Positions 7,977 through 17,200 of a stretch of 34,390 bases of DNA are shown here, piece by piece. Source of the stretch: Planctomycetaceae bacterium (lineage in GTDB: Bacteria; Planctomycetota; Planctomycetia; Pirellulales; Thermoguttaceae); assembly GCA_004556055.1 (NCBI GenBank), contig SFIW01000022.1, forward strand, positions 1 to 34,390, given 5' to 3'. The first letter of the stretch is position 1, and each line of letters starts with the position of its first letter. The position numbers were made by a program, and so were the translations under genes. The notes beneath the pieces were generated by a model. It did no database searches and had not been told where the DNA came from. It saw nothing but the letters and a program-made list of their open reading frames with translations.

Positions 7977-8762
7977 TTGGGCGATACGAACTGGGTAGAA
8001 GCGATAGAGGCAGCGGATAACAAGCGTCTTTTAGGGATGATGGCAGAGTTTGCCGCCGGAGTCGGTCACGAACTGAACAATCCGCTTGCGGTTATAAGCG
8101 GTTACGCTCAGGCTCTTCTCAAGAATGAGACGGACGCGTCAAAACGTCGTTATCTAACGTCGATTCTCGACCAAACTAAGCGCGCCTATGAGATGATCGT
8201 AGCGGTGCGAACGTTTGCTCGTCCACCAGCGCCGGAGTTTAGCGCCGTTGACGTGGATTCGTTTTTTAACGCATGGATTAGTCGAGAGGAAAAAAGGTTT
8301 GAAGAAGCTGGCGTCGCGCTCTCCAGTCAGAGCGTCAGTTCCGTATCGGGGGTTGTCTGTAAGACGGACAAGGCGATGTTGTCGACGATTCTCGACGCAA
8401 TTGTTCAAAACGCTCTCGAAGCGATTTCTTTTGAAAAGAAACTTAGTATGGGGCGTCTGAACGTTGACTCAGAGCGGAAAAAAACTGAGGGGCGTGTGAT
8501 ATTGTGCGTCTCTACGCGTGTGAAAAATGACAATGCCTGCGTTCAATTTGTCGTAGAAGATAATGGCCCTGGACTTTCCGTCGATTTTCCGGAACTCGTT
8601 TATTCACCATTCTATTCGGGGCGTTTAGCTGGACGCGGTCTCGGAATGGGACTTTCCAAGGCGTGGCGACTTGCGGAACAGATAGGCGCGCAAATTCACT
8701 TCGAGCAATCCGTCGTCTTCACTACGGGATGTCGTTGGTGCGTCGAATTGCCCGCATTTTGA
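7977..8762 (+). CDS. Cytoplasmic sensor-less histidine kinase
   Basis: A 261-residue histidine kinase made only of the transmitter. The dimerisation and phospho-acceptor helix carries H31 in GHELNNPLAVISGYAQ. The ATP-binding domain has the N box (VQNALEAI, N145), G1 (DNGPGL, 195-200), F box (PFYSG, 211-215) and G2 (GRGLGMGL, 219-226). There is no membrane segment and no recognisable PAS, GAF or other sensor domain in the 20 residues before the H box, so its signal must come from a partner or through its own dimerisation. The TTG start at 7977 is chosen because AAGGA sits exactly 8 bases upstream and no ATG is better placed. It probably phosphorylates the upstream HTH-receiver protein; that pairing is inferred from adjacency. 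Confidence 0.9.
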   Translation: MGDTNWVEAIEAADNKRLLGMMAEFAAGVGHELNNPLAVISGYAQALLKNETDASKRRYLTSILDQTKRAYEMIVAVRTFARPPAPEFSAVDVDSFFNAWISREEKRFEEAGVALSSQSVSSVSGVVCKTDKAMLSTILDAIVQNALEAISFEKKLSMGRLNVDSERKKTEGRVILCVSTRVKNDNACVQFVVEDNGPGLSVDFPELVYSPFYSGRLAGRGLGMGLSKAWRLAEQIGAQIHFEQSVVFTTGCRWCVELPAF

Positions 8763-8790
8763 AGTATTCCGCGAGTTGCGGTAATAATTG

Positions 8791-8820
8791 TCAGGCGTAA
8801 TAAAACGCCTGATTTTATTT
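8791..8820 (+). terminator. Rho-independent terminator after the histidine kinase
   Basis: TCAGGCG / CGCCTGA stem with an 8-base loop, followed by TTTTATTT. It overlaps the 3' end of the convergent minus-strand gene, which stops at 8815. Confidence 0.75.
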
Positions 8821-10674
8821 CATGAGGAACAATGAGGAAACAACGACGTGCTTCACGTTCCTTCCATCCATCGAGATCGTACCGATTACGCCTTTCACGA
8901 CAACCTTTTGTCCAATGAATTTATTGAAAGAGACGTTTTTGCCTGGATCGACATACGCGACGACATCGAATGCATCGCCTTCCGGCGCGATTAACGCGTA
9001 ACGAGGCGCTCCGTCGCGCTGTTCTGGAAGTTCAATCAACGTACCCGACGTATCGTGATTGCCGAATGAGCGAGACGTGACGGGCGCAAAAGAGTTCGTC
9101 TGCCTAATTCGGTTTGAACCGTCCTCTTTTTCTTCGTTTGAAGCGGGCAGGATAAAGGACGTGTGAACTTCCGAAGGTTGACTTCCAACAGGGGACCATT
9201 GCGGTTGTGTTGAAGCTATTGCCGTTGCGTTTTCTCCAAGCTTCTTGGTCTCCTGTATAGTCGTTAGCGCTGGTACGTCCGCGTTTCCGCGTAAAGGACC
9301 AGGTTTAAGGACGTTCTGCGCTAAGGTCTTCTGCGATTTTGTCGTGTCAAAAAATTTATAGTTTGCAGGCGGAACAATTTGAGTTGGTCTCTCTGGTAGA
9401 AGGTGCGAAAGACTCGATTCCATACGAGAGGATCTGCTCTTTATCGCGGTTTGGGAACGTGCGAAGGGATTATTGGCGCTAGAGAAGGCAAATCCTATTT
9501 TGGATTTGGAAACCTTTTCCTTAGGGGTAGAAGTCGCAAGATTAATAGAGTTGTTTGGCTCCATAGAGAAGGACGCCCCGTTCAGAAGCGAAGGATCTAA
9601 AGGAAGCCCGTTTTGATCAAGAACCGGACCGACAATGTACTCGCCGTTGAATAGGTTGGGGCTAGTTATCGACTGAGCCATAGAAGCGCTGGCATATTCG
9701 TCAAGAGGCGCAATGTCTGCGGACGGAGTTTGAAGGGGCGTTTGGTTTTGTCGAACTTGCGCTTTGACGATCGCGTCAAAGATTGACTGCACAACAAAAC
9801 GATCGGCGTCGGTAGGAGCTTGATCGAAGAGTTTTTCCGCGCGAGCTTGGAGCGCTAATAGTTCTTTCTGAGAAGTGTTTGCGTTCTGGATGGCGTCAAT
9901 GACGGCTTTGTTTAGGTGCGCGACTTGCTTTTGAAAATCTTCCACGTCTTTGAGAAAGGCCTCTTGATTTGCCGCTGAACGCAGATTGGAATCTTCATTT
10001 TTTTCGTATACGCCCGCTACTCCGTACTGCGATTGACGCGTGAGCTTTTCAGGAAGTAGCGCGACGTCATATTTAGCGGATAGGGCGTCTTGAGGAATCC
10101 AGCGAAATTCTCCAGGCGGCGGCGCTATTTTGTACCAAATTGAGCCGTCTTCAAGCGAGATTTCTCCCAAAACCCTTACGCTTTGTTTATCCTTTAATCC
10201 CACTTGTACGACGGAACTGACGGCTGGGGAAGCTCCGCCTACCCGCGACGGAATTGCCTTTCCAGATGGCGATAGAATATGACCGGCGGTCGACGTCTCT
10301 AACTCTACAAATCGGGAATTGATCCACGAAAAGCTTCCTTGAGGAGGACGAATTGCACAAAATCCATCATTTGTGCGAAAGTAGACTTCAACCTTCGATT
10401 TTGCCTGAAGTTTACCTACCTGATAGCTCTGGTTCGAAGGAGCAGCGTATACAACCGTCGCTTGATCCGCAGTTTCCATAGGAAAATAGACGATGCTTTC
10501 TCGACTTTGGTCTTGCATTGTATTTTCCTGAGCGTCGGCGAGGGGAGGGTAACCGCCGACAATAAGCGCCCAGACGCAAATGAAGAAAAGACCTTGCGCT
10601 AGAGCGTTTTTTTGCGGATTAGCCTGAAAGCTTTTGAACAGTAATGACGCCATTGGATAATATTGACGGTACAT
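8815..10674 (-). CDS. Secreted two-SH3-like-domain protein, function unknown
   Basis: A 619-residue exported protein. A hydrophobic signal segment at about 27-41 is followed by ADAQ (46-49) as a likely signal-peptidase I site. Two SH3-like domains (about 72-124 and 138-197) each end in a similar motif, PPQGSFSWI and PPPGEFRWI. A helical stretch spans about 236-306, followed by roughly 240 residues of low-complexity Ser/Thr/Pro/Gln sequence. A compact C-terminal beta domain (about 552-619, with DVVAYVDPG and GQKVVVKGVIG) resembles an OB-like fold. SH3b domains often bind peptidoglycan or cell-wall peptides, so an envelope role is likely, but no catalytic motif is present. A start at 10653 (MASLLFKSF) is equally possible; neither start has a clear ribosome site. 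The gene stands alone, convergent with the histidine kinase and divergent from tsaB. Confidence 0.8.
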   Translation of the reverse strand: MYRQYYPMASLLFKSFQANPQKNALAQGLFFICVWALIVGGYPPLADAQENTMQDQSRESIVYFPMETADQATVVYAAPSNQSYQVGKLQAKSKVEVYFRTNDGFCAIRPPQGSFSWINSRFVELETSTAGHILSPSGKAIPSRVGGASPAVSSVVQVGLKDKQSVRVLGEISLEDGSIWYKIAPPPGEFRWIPQDALSAKYDVALLPEKLTRQSQYGVAGVYEKNEDSNLRSAANQEAFLKDVEDFQKQVAHLNKAVIDAIQNANTSQKELLALQARAEKLFDQAPTDADRFVVQSIFDAIVKAQVRQNQTPLQTPSADIAPLDEYASASMAQSITSPNLFNGEYIVGPVLDQNGLPLDPSLLNGASFSMEPNNSINLATSTPKEKVSKSKIGFAFSSANNPFARSQTAIKSRSSRMESSLSHLLPERPTQIVPPANYKFFDTTKSQKTLAQNVLKPGPLRGNADVPALTTIQETKKLGENATAIASTQPQWSPVGSQPSEVHTSFILPASNEEKEDGSNRIRQTNSFAPVTSRSFGNHDTSGTLIELPEQRDGAPRYALIAPEGDAFDVVAYVDPGKNVSFNKFIGQKVVVKGVIGTISMDGRNVKHVVVSSLFLMK

Positions 10675-10880
10675 GGTTATCGGTCTGAAGCGTTTCGTTT
10701 CGATTGTCCAACAGAGGACGACGGAACGAGTTTTTCGACTCTACCTTTTTTGCAAATGAATGACAAGAGCATTTTCTCGAGAAGGAAGCGCCCGCCCCCT
10801 GCACATTGCGAACGTCTCTAGTAGAATAAGGACGCGTCCTCCTTGCGAGATTGTTTGCGTTACGTATTGGCCAAGTGTTG

Positions 10881-10903
10881 AACGTCCTTCAACTCCGGAC
10901 GTT
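10881..10903. other. Hairpin in the tsaB leader
   Basis: Perfect 7-bp inverted repeat AACGTCC / GGACGTT with a 9-base loop, ending 7 bases before the tsaB ribosome site (AGAGGGGA, 10911-10918). The tail TCTGTTT is only weakly T-rich. It could be a leader attenuator, an upstream terminator or an operator; nothing else decides this. Confidence 0.4.
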
Positions 10904-10926
10904 TCTGTTTAGAGGGGATAGTTTGC

Positions 10927-11781
10927 ATGATGAATTTGCTGGCTCTTGAAACGACCGAGACAAAAGGGAGCGTCGCTCTCTGCGTAGACGGTGAGATCAA
11001 AGACATGCGGCTGTTGCGAGACGATCAACGTAGCGCTCAATCCTTGTCTCCTGCTATACGTGAAATACTCAACGATAACCATTGGTTGCCAACGGACGTC
11101 GACGTCGTTGCTGTGGCTACAGGCCCGGGGTCATTCACCGGCCTTAGGGTTGGGATCACAACTGCAAAGATGTTGGCGTGGGCTTGGAATACGAAGATAG
11201 TCGGCGTCGATTCACTAGACGCGATAGTCGAAACTTATGCTCTTACGGAACGCGATCGTTTTAGTAATGCGCCTGGCGTTCTTTCAGTCGGCATGGACGC
11301 GCAAAGAGGCGACGCCGCTGTAAGGGACTATCTATTTCATCCCAACAAGAGCCTGGCGATTCCTCTTCATAAGCGTTTTCGGATCATCTCCATAAAAAAA
11401 TGGTTGAATGTATCTCTTGATTTGCCCTACGGCATTCAGCCTGAAGATCTGTTTGATAAAGAAATAAGTTTCGGAGATCTCGACGCTATTCGAGGAATAC
11501 TGTCGAACATGACTTATTCTTCCGTATGGTTTGCTGGTTCCGCGTTTCGACGGATTAAAGACGTCGAAGACAAGTATCCGAATCTTCAGTATATTCCGTG
11601 TGGAGAAGACGTTCCGAACGCTGCAGGCGTAGCGCTTTCGGCTTGGCGACGCGTCAAAGACGATTCTTTTGACGACGTTTGGAGTCTTCTTCCCGTTTAT
11701 TCTCGACGTGCGGCGGCGGAAGAGAAGGCCCTGGAAAAGGGGGGGCTCACCGCTGCTTCAAAAGGCGTCGATTCACATTAA
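10927..11781 (+). CDS. tsaB: tRNA threonylcarbamoyladenosine synthesis protein TsaB
   Basis: TsaB is the inactive ASKHA-fold partner of TsaD in the complex that installs t6A37 on ANN-decoding tRNAs. The 284-residue protein starts with the LLALETTETKGSVAL strand-turn typical of the family, has the diagnostic GPGSFTGLRVG (66-76), and ends with the PVYSRRAAAEE motif near residue 256. It is somewhat longer than the roughly 230-residue E. coli protein, with extra sequence around 150-200. The start is supported by AGAGGGGA 8 bases before the ATG; the next codon is also ATG. No tsaD, tsaE or rimI lies beside it, so it is not in the common tsaB-rimI-tsaD cluster. Confidence 0.9.
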   Translation: MMNLLALETTETKGSVALCVDGEIKDMRLLRDDQRSAQSLSPAIREILNDNHWLPTDVDVVAVATGPGSFTGLRVGITTAKMLAWAWNTKIVGVDSLDAIVETYALTERDRFSNAPGVLSVGMDAQRGDAAVRDYLFHPNKSLAIPLHKRFRIISIKKWLNVSLDLPYGIQPEDLFDKEISFGDLDAIRGILSNMTYSSVWFAGSAFRRIKDVEDKYPNLQYIPCGEDVPNAAGVALSAWRRVKDDSFDDVWSLLPVYSRRAAAEEKALEKGGLTAASKGVDSH

Positions 11782-11814
11782 TATGATTTTGAGACAAGTA
11801 TTAACCCTGGCTGT

Positions 11815-11840
11815 ACGTTGTTTTGACAACGTTGGCTTTT
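11815..11840 (+). terminator. Weak hairpin between tsaB and cysC
   Basis: ACGTTGT / ACAACGT (11815-11821 and 11826-11832) with a 4-base TTTG loop, followed by TGGCTTTT. It may terminate tsaB or be a leader hairpin for cysC; the T tract is short. Confidence 0.35.
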
Positions 11841-11858
11841 GATCCTTGAGGAGTAGTG

Positions 11859-12503
11859 ATGAGCGAAGTAGAGGTCTTTTGGCACGAACATGCCGTTTCA
11901 CGAGCTGAAAAAGAAAAACTGAATGGCAATAAGGGATGCGTCCTTTGGTTCACAGGTTTGAGCGGAAGCGGTAAGAGCACGGTCGCGAACGTCGTCGATC
12001 ATAAGCTTCATGAACTTGGTAAGCATAGTTTTGTTCTTGACGGCGACAATGTCCGCCATAATCTGAACGCGTCTCCTAAAATGTTGGCCGAGAAGCACTC
12101 CGAAGAGTTTGCGAAACGTTTTGGACTCGGTTTTTCCGCTCAGGATCGCGAAGAGAATATTCGTCGTATCGGCGCGGTTGCGAAACTTTTCGCCGATTCT
12201 GGAACGATTGCAATCACTGCCTTTATTAGTCCTTATCGCGTTGATCGCGACAGCGTTCGCGCGATGACTGACGGCGACTTCTTTGAAATTTACGTCGCGA
12301 CCCCCATTGAAGTGTGCGAGCAACGCGATCCTAAGGGACTTTATAAGAAGGCGCGCGCAGGAGAAATCAAAGGGTTCACCGGTATTGACGATCCCTATGA
12401 AGCCCCTCTGAATCCCGAGCTTACAATCGACGCGTCAAAAGTGACAGCGAACGAACTTGGAGACCAAGTTATCGCGTTCCTCCAAGAAAAGGGAATTATC
12501 TGA
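11859..12503 (+). CDS. cysC: Adenylyl-sulfate (APS) kinase
   Basis: Phosphorylates APS to PAPS, the donor for sulfate reduction or sulfotransferases. The protein is 214 residues. It has P-loop GLSGSGKST (33-41), the substrate-site LDGDNVRH (60-67), FISPYR (122-127, containing the Ser phosphorylated in E. coli CysC), DPKGLYKKAR and FTGIDDPYEAP, so the active site looks complete. About 16-19 extra residues (roughly 71-89) sit between the DGDNVRH loop and LGFS compared with the common form (about 200 residues). GTG at 11856 is possible, but GAGGAG fits the ATG at 11859 better (5-base spacing). No cysD, cysN or cysH is in the window, so it is cut off from the usual assimilation operon. It has its own terminator at 12531-12567. 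Confidence 0.93.
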   Translation: MSEVEVFWHEHAVSRAEKEKLNGNKGCVLWFTGLSGSGKSTVANVVDHKLHELGKHSFVLDGDNVRHNLNASPKMLAEKHSEEFAKRFGLGFSAQDREENIRRIGAVAKLFADSGTIAITAFISPYRVDRDSVRAMTDGDFFEIYVATPIEVCEQRDPKGLYKKARAGEIKGFTGIDDPYEAPLNPELTIDASKVTANELGDQVIAFLQEKGII

Positions 12504-12530
12504 TCCCGTGTTGATTTAGAACGTTGATTT

Positions 12531-12567
12531 AGCGCTTGGCGCCTTGGGCGAGCAAGCGCTTTTCTTT
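12531..12567 (+). terminator. Rho-independent terminator after cysC
   Basis: AGCGCTTG / CAAGCGCT stem (12531-12538 and 12553-12560) with a 14-base loop, followed by TTTCTTT. Confidence 0.8.
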
Positions 12568-12635
12568 ATTAAAGGGTAATGATTACAAGGGGGGTGGATT
12601 TTTCACTGTAAGAGCTTTTCTTTTGCACTGAATTT

Positions 12636-12644
12636 TGGTATACT
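12636..12644 (+). promoter_or_regulatory. Extended -10 promoter upstream of xylA
   Basis: TGGTATACT fits the TGnTATAAT extended -10 form (5 of 6 in the hexamer). The -35 region is poor. Predicted leader is about 160 bases. Confidence 0.4.
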
Positions 12645-12812
12645 TTGAACTGTGTCGACGCGTTACATGAGAGGTTTTGGCGTCTTACGCGTTCACGATG
12701 GAACCGTCCGACGTGAAAGCGTTGAGGCACAAGCCATTAAGCCCTGACGTGCGAAGAACTTGTCTGACGCGTCCATTTCCGCTGAAATATACCTTATATA
12801 GAGGAGACTATA

Positions 12813-14126
12813 ATGGTTGCTTTCCCTGAGATTTCGAAAATTAAATACGAAGGTCCCGATTCTACAAACCCTTTAGCGTTCCGTTATTACAATCCCGACG
12901 AAGTGATTGAAGGGAAAACGATGCGGGATCATCTGCGTTTCTCCTGCGCGTTCTGGCACACGATGCGCATGAACGGGGTCGATCCCTTTGGCTCCGCGAC
13001 AATGTTGCGTCCGTGGGACGACGGTTCTGATTCTATCGAGAACGCTAAGAATCGTGTTCGCGTTTTCTTTGAATTTCTCGAGAAGACGGGTATTCAATTC
13101 TACGCGTTCCATGATCGTGACGTCGCCCCCGAAGGGAAGACTTTTGCCGAGACCTGTAAGAATCTTGACGCCGTAGTCGAAGTCTTCAAGGAGGAATCTG
13201 AACGTACTGGCGTCACGATGCTTTGGGGAACAGCAAACCTCTTTGGCAATCCTCGTTTTATGCACGGAGCCGCGACAAGTTGCAACGCGACTTCTTTCGC
13301 GTATGCGGCGGCGCAAGTGAAAAAGGCCTTGGAAGTTTCTAAGGAACTTGGCGCCCAAGGGTATACTTTCTGGGGCGGTCGCGAAGGATATCAGTGCCTT
13401 TGGAATACTGATATGAAGCGCGAACTTGATCACCTTGCGCAATTCATGCACATGGCAGTTGACTACGCCAAGGAGATCGGTTTTACCGGACAATTCTATT
13501 TTGAACCGAAACCGAAGGAACCGACGAAGCATCAGTACGACTTCGACGTTGCGACGTGTATTAACTTCTTGCGCGCGTATGGCCTTGAAGAACACGTCAA
13601 GATGAATATCGAGACGAATCACGCTACGTTGGCTGGTCACAATGTTGAACATGAAATGGAAGTTGCTGGTAGTCAAGGATTCCTCGGTTCTGTCGACGCG
13701 AACTCCGGAGATATGTTGCTCGGTTGGGATACGGATCAGTTCCCTACAGACGTCTATATGACGACGAAGATGATGCTCGTCCTGTTGAAGTACGGCGGTT
13801 TTACAACGGGCGGTCTGAATTTCGACGCGAAGGTTCGACGCGAGAGTTTTGAACCGATCGATCTCTTCTACGCCCATATTGGCGGTATGGACGCATTTGC
13901 AAAGGGGCTTCGTAACGCTGCCATCGCGCGCGCCGACGGCGTCTTTGATCGTATGGTTAAAGAACGCTACTCAACATGGGATAGCGGTATTGGCGCCGAG
14001 ATCGAACAGGGAAAGCACGATTTCAAGTCTTTGTATAACTACATGATTGAGAAGGGCGAGGTTGATCTTCCTCAAAGTGGTCGTCAAGAATTGATTGAGA
14101 ATATCTTTAATCGTTTCATGTTCTGA
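12813..14126 (+). CDS. xylA: Xylose isomerase (class II)
   Basis: Interconverts D-xylose and D-xylulose (and glucose/fructose) in the cytoplasm. The protein is 437 residues, the length expected for class II enzymes. Catalytic His and Asp lie in FHDRDVAPEG (H100, D103). The metal sites include E231 and K233 in FEPKPKEPTKHQYDFD, E267 and H270 in NIETNHATLAGH, D295 in VDANSGD, D306/D308 in GWDTDQFP and D338 in GGLNFDAK. FWGGREGY (186-193) is also intact. A GAGGAG ribosome site precedes the ATG. No xylulokinase, transporter or XylR regulator is adjacent, so it stands alone between an extended -10 promoter and a strong palindromic terminator. Confidence 0.97.
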   Translation: MVAFPEISKIKYEGPDSTNPLAFRYYNPDEVIEGKTMRDHLRFSCAFWHTMRMNGVDPFGSATMLRPWDDGSDSIENAKNRVRVFFEFLEKTGIQFYAFHDRDVAPEGKTFAETCKNLDAVVEVFKEESERTGVTMLWGTANLFGNPRFMHGAATSCNATSFAYAAAQVKKALEVSKELGAQGYTFWGGREGYQCLWNTDMKRELDHLAQFMHMAVDYAKEIGFTGQFYFEPKPKEPTKHQYDFDVATCINFLRAYGLEEHVKMNIETNHATLAGHNVEHEMEVAGSQGFLGSVDANSGDMLLGWDTDQFPTDVYMTTKMMLVLLKYGGFTTGGLNFDAKVRRESFEPIDLFYAHIGGMDAFAKGLRNAAIARADGVFDRMVKERYSTWDSGIGAEIEQGKHDFKSLYNYMIEKGEVDLPQSGRQELIENIFNRFMF

Positions 14127-14164
14127 TTCGCTTTAATAAGAGTCGACGTCGCTTGATTTCCAAA

Positions 14165-14205
14165 GCTTTCACCGCATATGCGGTGAAAGCGTGTCTTTGT
14201 TTTTG
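14165..14205 (+). terminator. Palindromic terminator after xylA
   Basis: A perfect 26-base palindrome (14165-14190, half-site GCTTTCACCGCAT) is followed by a loose T-rich tail (GTGTCTTTGTTTTT). The position, 38 bases past the xylA stop, fits a terminator. Perfect palindromy also allows a dimeric regulator site for the kinase gene 52 bases downstream. Confidence 0.65.
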
Positions 14206-14241
14206 ACATAAAGATTCATTTGTGCTCGGAGGAGACTTCTT

Positions 14242-17200
14242 ATGTCGTCTAAATCGTCCTTTTCTCGGAAAGACGAGATTCCATGCGGGGAAACGTCTGG
14301 CTGCGATAATGGCGACCAGGCGAAGTCGGTTCATGCTGAAATAGAAGTCAAACCTCTTGACGCCTCTTCTGCTTCTATTAGTATTCCTGTCGCCGATCTT
14401 TCTGTTTCTCGGCCCTCTTCTCAGGGGGACGGATCCAAAAACGCTTCGTCTTCATGCGTCAAAGCGACTCCGAATTCGACGCTGACATTAGGAAACAATT
14501 CTGATTTTGTCGACGTCGTCGCAGTTAGCGGGGAAGGATCATCCACTAGAGAGATTACGAAGTTTACCAGTTCGCCGATTCCGGGCTCGAGCGCCAGTCT
14601 GAACGTTGACGCTCCGTCGAAAGGAGACGGGGCTAATTCTTTTCCTGACGACGGTCTTTATCCCGACGCGATGTTTGGCCAATTTCGAATCATTCGCTAC
14701 ATTGGCGGCGGGGGAATGGGCCACGTCTACGAGGGAGTCGACGTGGCGTTGGAGCGGAAGGTCGCTATAAAAGTTCTTCCTAAACGACGCGCCTCTGATC
14801 CAACAGTTGTCGCGCGTTTTCTCAATGAAGCAAAATCCGCCGCGCGTTTAAATCACGAAAATATTGCGCAGGTCTATCTCTTCGGTAATGTCGATGGGAT
14901 TCCGTATATCGCGTTTGAGTACGTTGAGGGCGTTAATCTTAGAGACTATGTTCGGTCGAACGGCGTACTCGCTCTTTCTGAAGCTATCGACTATATCCTC
15001 CAAACCGCTTCTGCGTTGACGCACGCCGCCGCACATGGGGTAACGCACCGCGACGTCAAACCTTCCAACATCATCGTAACTCCCCAAAATCGCGTCAAAC
15101 TAATTGATATGGGATTGGCGCGTCTTCTCAAGACTGAAGAAGACGGCGATCTTACCGAGAGCGGCGTGACTCTTGGCACGTTCGACTATATTTCCCCTGA
15201 ACAGGCTAAAGATCCTAGAATCGCCGACGTACGAAGCGACGTTTATTCGCTTGGTTGCACCTTTTACTACATCCTCACAGGTTCGCCTCCCTATCCGGAG
15301 GGGACGATGCTCCAAAAACTCTTAAGTCACCAGGGAAATGAAGCTCCAGACGTGCGTGACGCTAATCCCTCCGTTCCCTTTGAAATAGCGGCGGTTGTGC
15401 GCAAGATGATGCGCAAGAATCCGGAGGATAGGTATCAAACGCCTGAACTCTTGATCAGGGATTTATTACAAATTGTCGATCTTTTGGGACTAGACGTAGA
15501 TAATAGGGGGCTGGGGGAAGCTCCGTCTAGTAGACCGCTTTCTCACATTTTTCCCAAGAAAGCGCTCCCCGCGTTCGCGGCCTTTTTCATACTGATTGCG
15601 GTCGTTGCGGCCTTTGTTTTCTTCGAAAAAGACTCTGATCTGGTCATTCCAACAATAGATACTTCCTCGCCCAAGCTTGCGCAAAACGCTTCTAACGACG
15701 GAGGGAACGTTCCTGTTCGGGATCCTTTGTTTGCGGAAGAAGGGATTTCCACAAATAAGCAGGAAGGTTCTTTTCTCGGCGGCTTACAGCCTTCCTCTGG
15801 GGAGAGCGATTCCTCTTATCAAATGGCTGATTACTTGTATGATTCCGCGTCTTTGGATTTACTGTATGCCGCAGGGTTCGAAGAGAGTGTCAAAGCATCC
15901 CCTATGATTCTTTCCGAGTCCTCGCTTGAAGAGCAAAAAAATTATTTAAGCGCGCGCTTGGATAGAGCTTCTTCCATGCGGACTGCGTTTGGATGGAGAG
16001 CTTTTGGACCTCAACAGAGCGCGGGGGCCCCGTCGAGTAAAGTTTTATGCGCATCTGTTAGCGCATCAATCGTGGATACGACGACCTCATTATCTTGCAA
16101 TTCCTACTCTCTTCTTGGCCTGTCTTCAGAATCTACGGTTTCTGACGTTGTCGCGGCTTCTTCCGTACGCATTGTCGACGGCTTTGGCGAAGGGAATAAT
16201 TGTTACTCAACTCTACAGGCGGCGCTGGCGTCGATCGACGCGACCTCTACTGAGCCCGAGCGTATTGAGTTAAAGTTTAACGATAAAATGGAAACTCCCC
16301 CATTATCGTTTCTCGATTGTGACGTGGAAATCCACGCTTCAGAAGGTTATCGTCCTAAACTTGTTTTTAAGGCGTCTTCCACTCCAGACGGGGGGCGTGG
16401 CGAACGAATGTTTTTGGTCGATTCGTCTCATGTGCTGATAGATGGGGTCGAGATATCGTTTACCGTTCCTTCGCAGGACGTTGTTTCTTCCGAGTGGTCC
16501 GTCTTCGAAACGTCAGGGGCCTTCGAACTTGAAATACGCGATTCGATTTTAACGGTCTGCAATATGACGGGGGATTCTTTTACATCGCCTCTTCATTCCA
16601 ACGTGACTTTTTTCCGTTCGTCTGAAGACGCCCTTACGTCGGGGTTTGACTCGCAGTGGTTGACGATGGAGAATCCTACTTCACTATTGCGATCAGAGAA
16701 TATTCAAATTGACGGGAGTCTTCTTCGCGGCGAAGCGACTCTCTTTGTCCTTGAGAGACCAGGTGGTCGTTTTTCCGTGACTAATAGCGGTTTTAATGTT
16801 TCCGGCCCTCTTCTTCAATATGTAGAGTCTGAACAAGGAACCCTGTCCGATATTGAACAGCGATTTTCCTTGACTTTTGACCACGTCGTTGGTGTTGGAC
16901 GTTCGCCATTGGTTAAGATTGACGCGGAAGGAGGGGGAACGGGCGCTATCTCCCAAACGGCGTTGTTAGAAGAATCCTCTTTAACGCAACGCATATCCGC
17001 CCCGTACTTTATTGTTGTTGGACGCGATTCAATAATAAGTTTGTCCGGACTTCCACTTGCGCAAATAACGTCTCCGTTCCTCTCTGAATCAATGGATATT
17101 GAACGCGAGTGGAACTTTACCAATCTTCTTGCGTTTGATGTTTCTCCGCTCATAAGGAGCCGTTCTTTGCGCGGTGAAACCTGGCAAGAACGTCCAATCG

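Larger units (their letters stand above)
12504..12812. other. 309-base region between cysC and xylA
   Basis: Holds the cysC terminator (12531-12567), an extended -10 promoter (12636-12644) and about 160 bases of xylA leader. The leader contains a weak inverted pair (TTCACG / CGTGAA around 12690-12716). A GAGGAG site precedes the xylA start. No gene is supported. Confidence 0.5.

Noticed and set aside
12873..13877. 334-codon minus-strand frame opposite xylA
   Set aside because: Every xylose isomerase motif lies on the plus strand; the antisense frame is a by-product of codon bias.
14203..14231. TTGACA before the kinase start as a -35 element
   Set aside because: The hexamer is perfect but no -10 lies at 15-19 bases; the ribosome site occupies that position.
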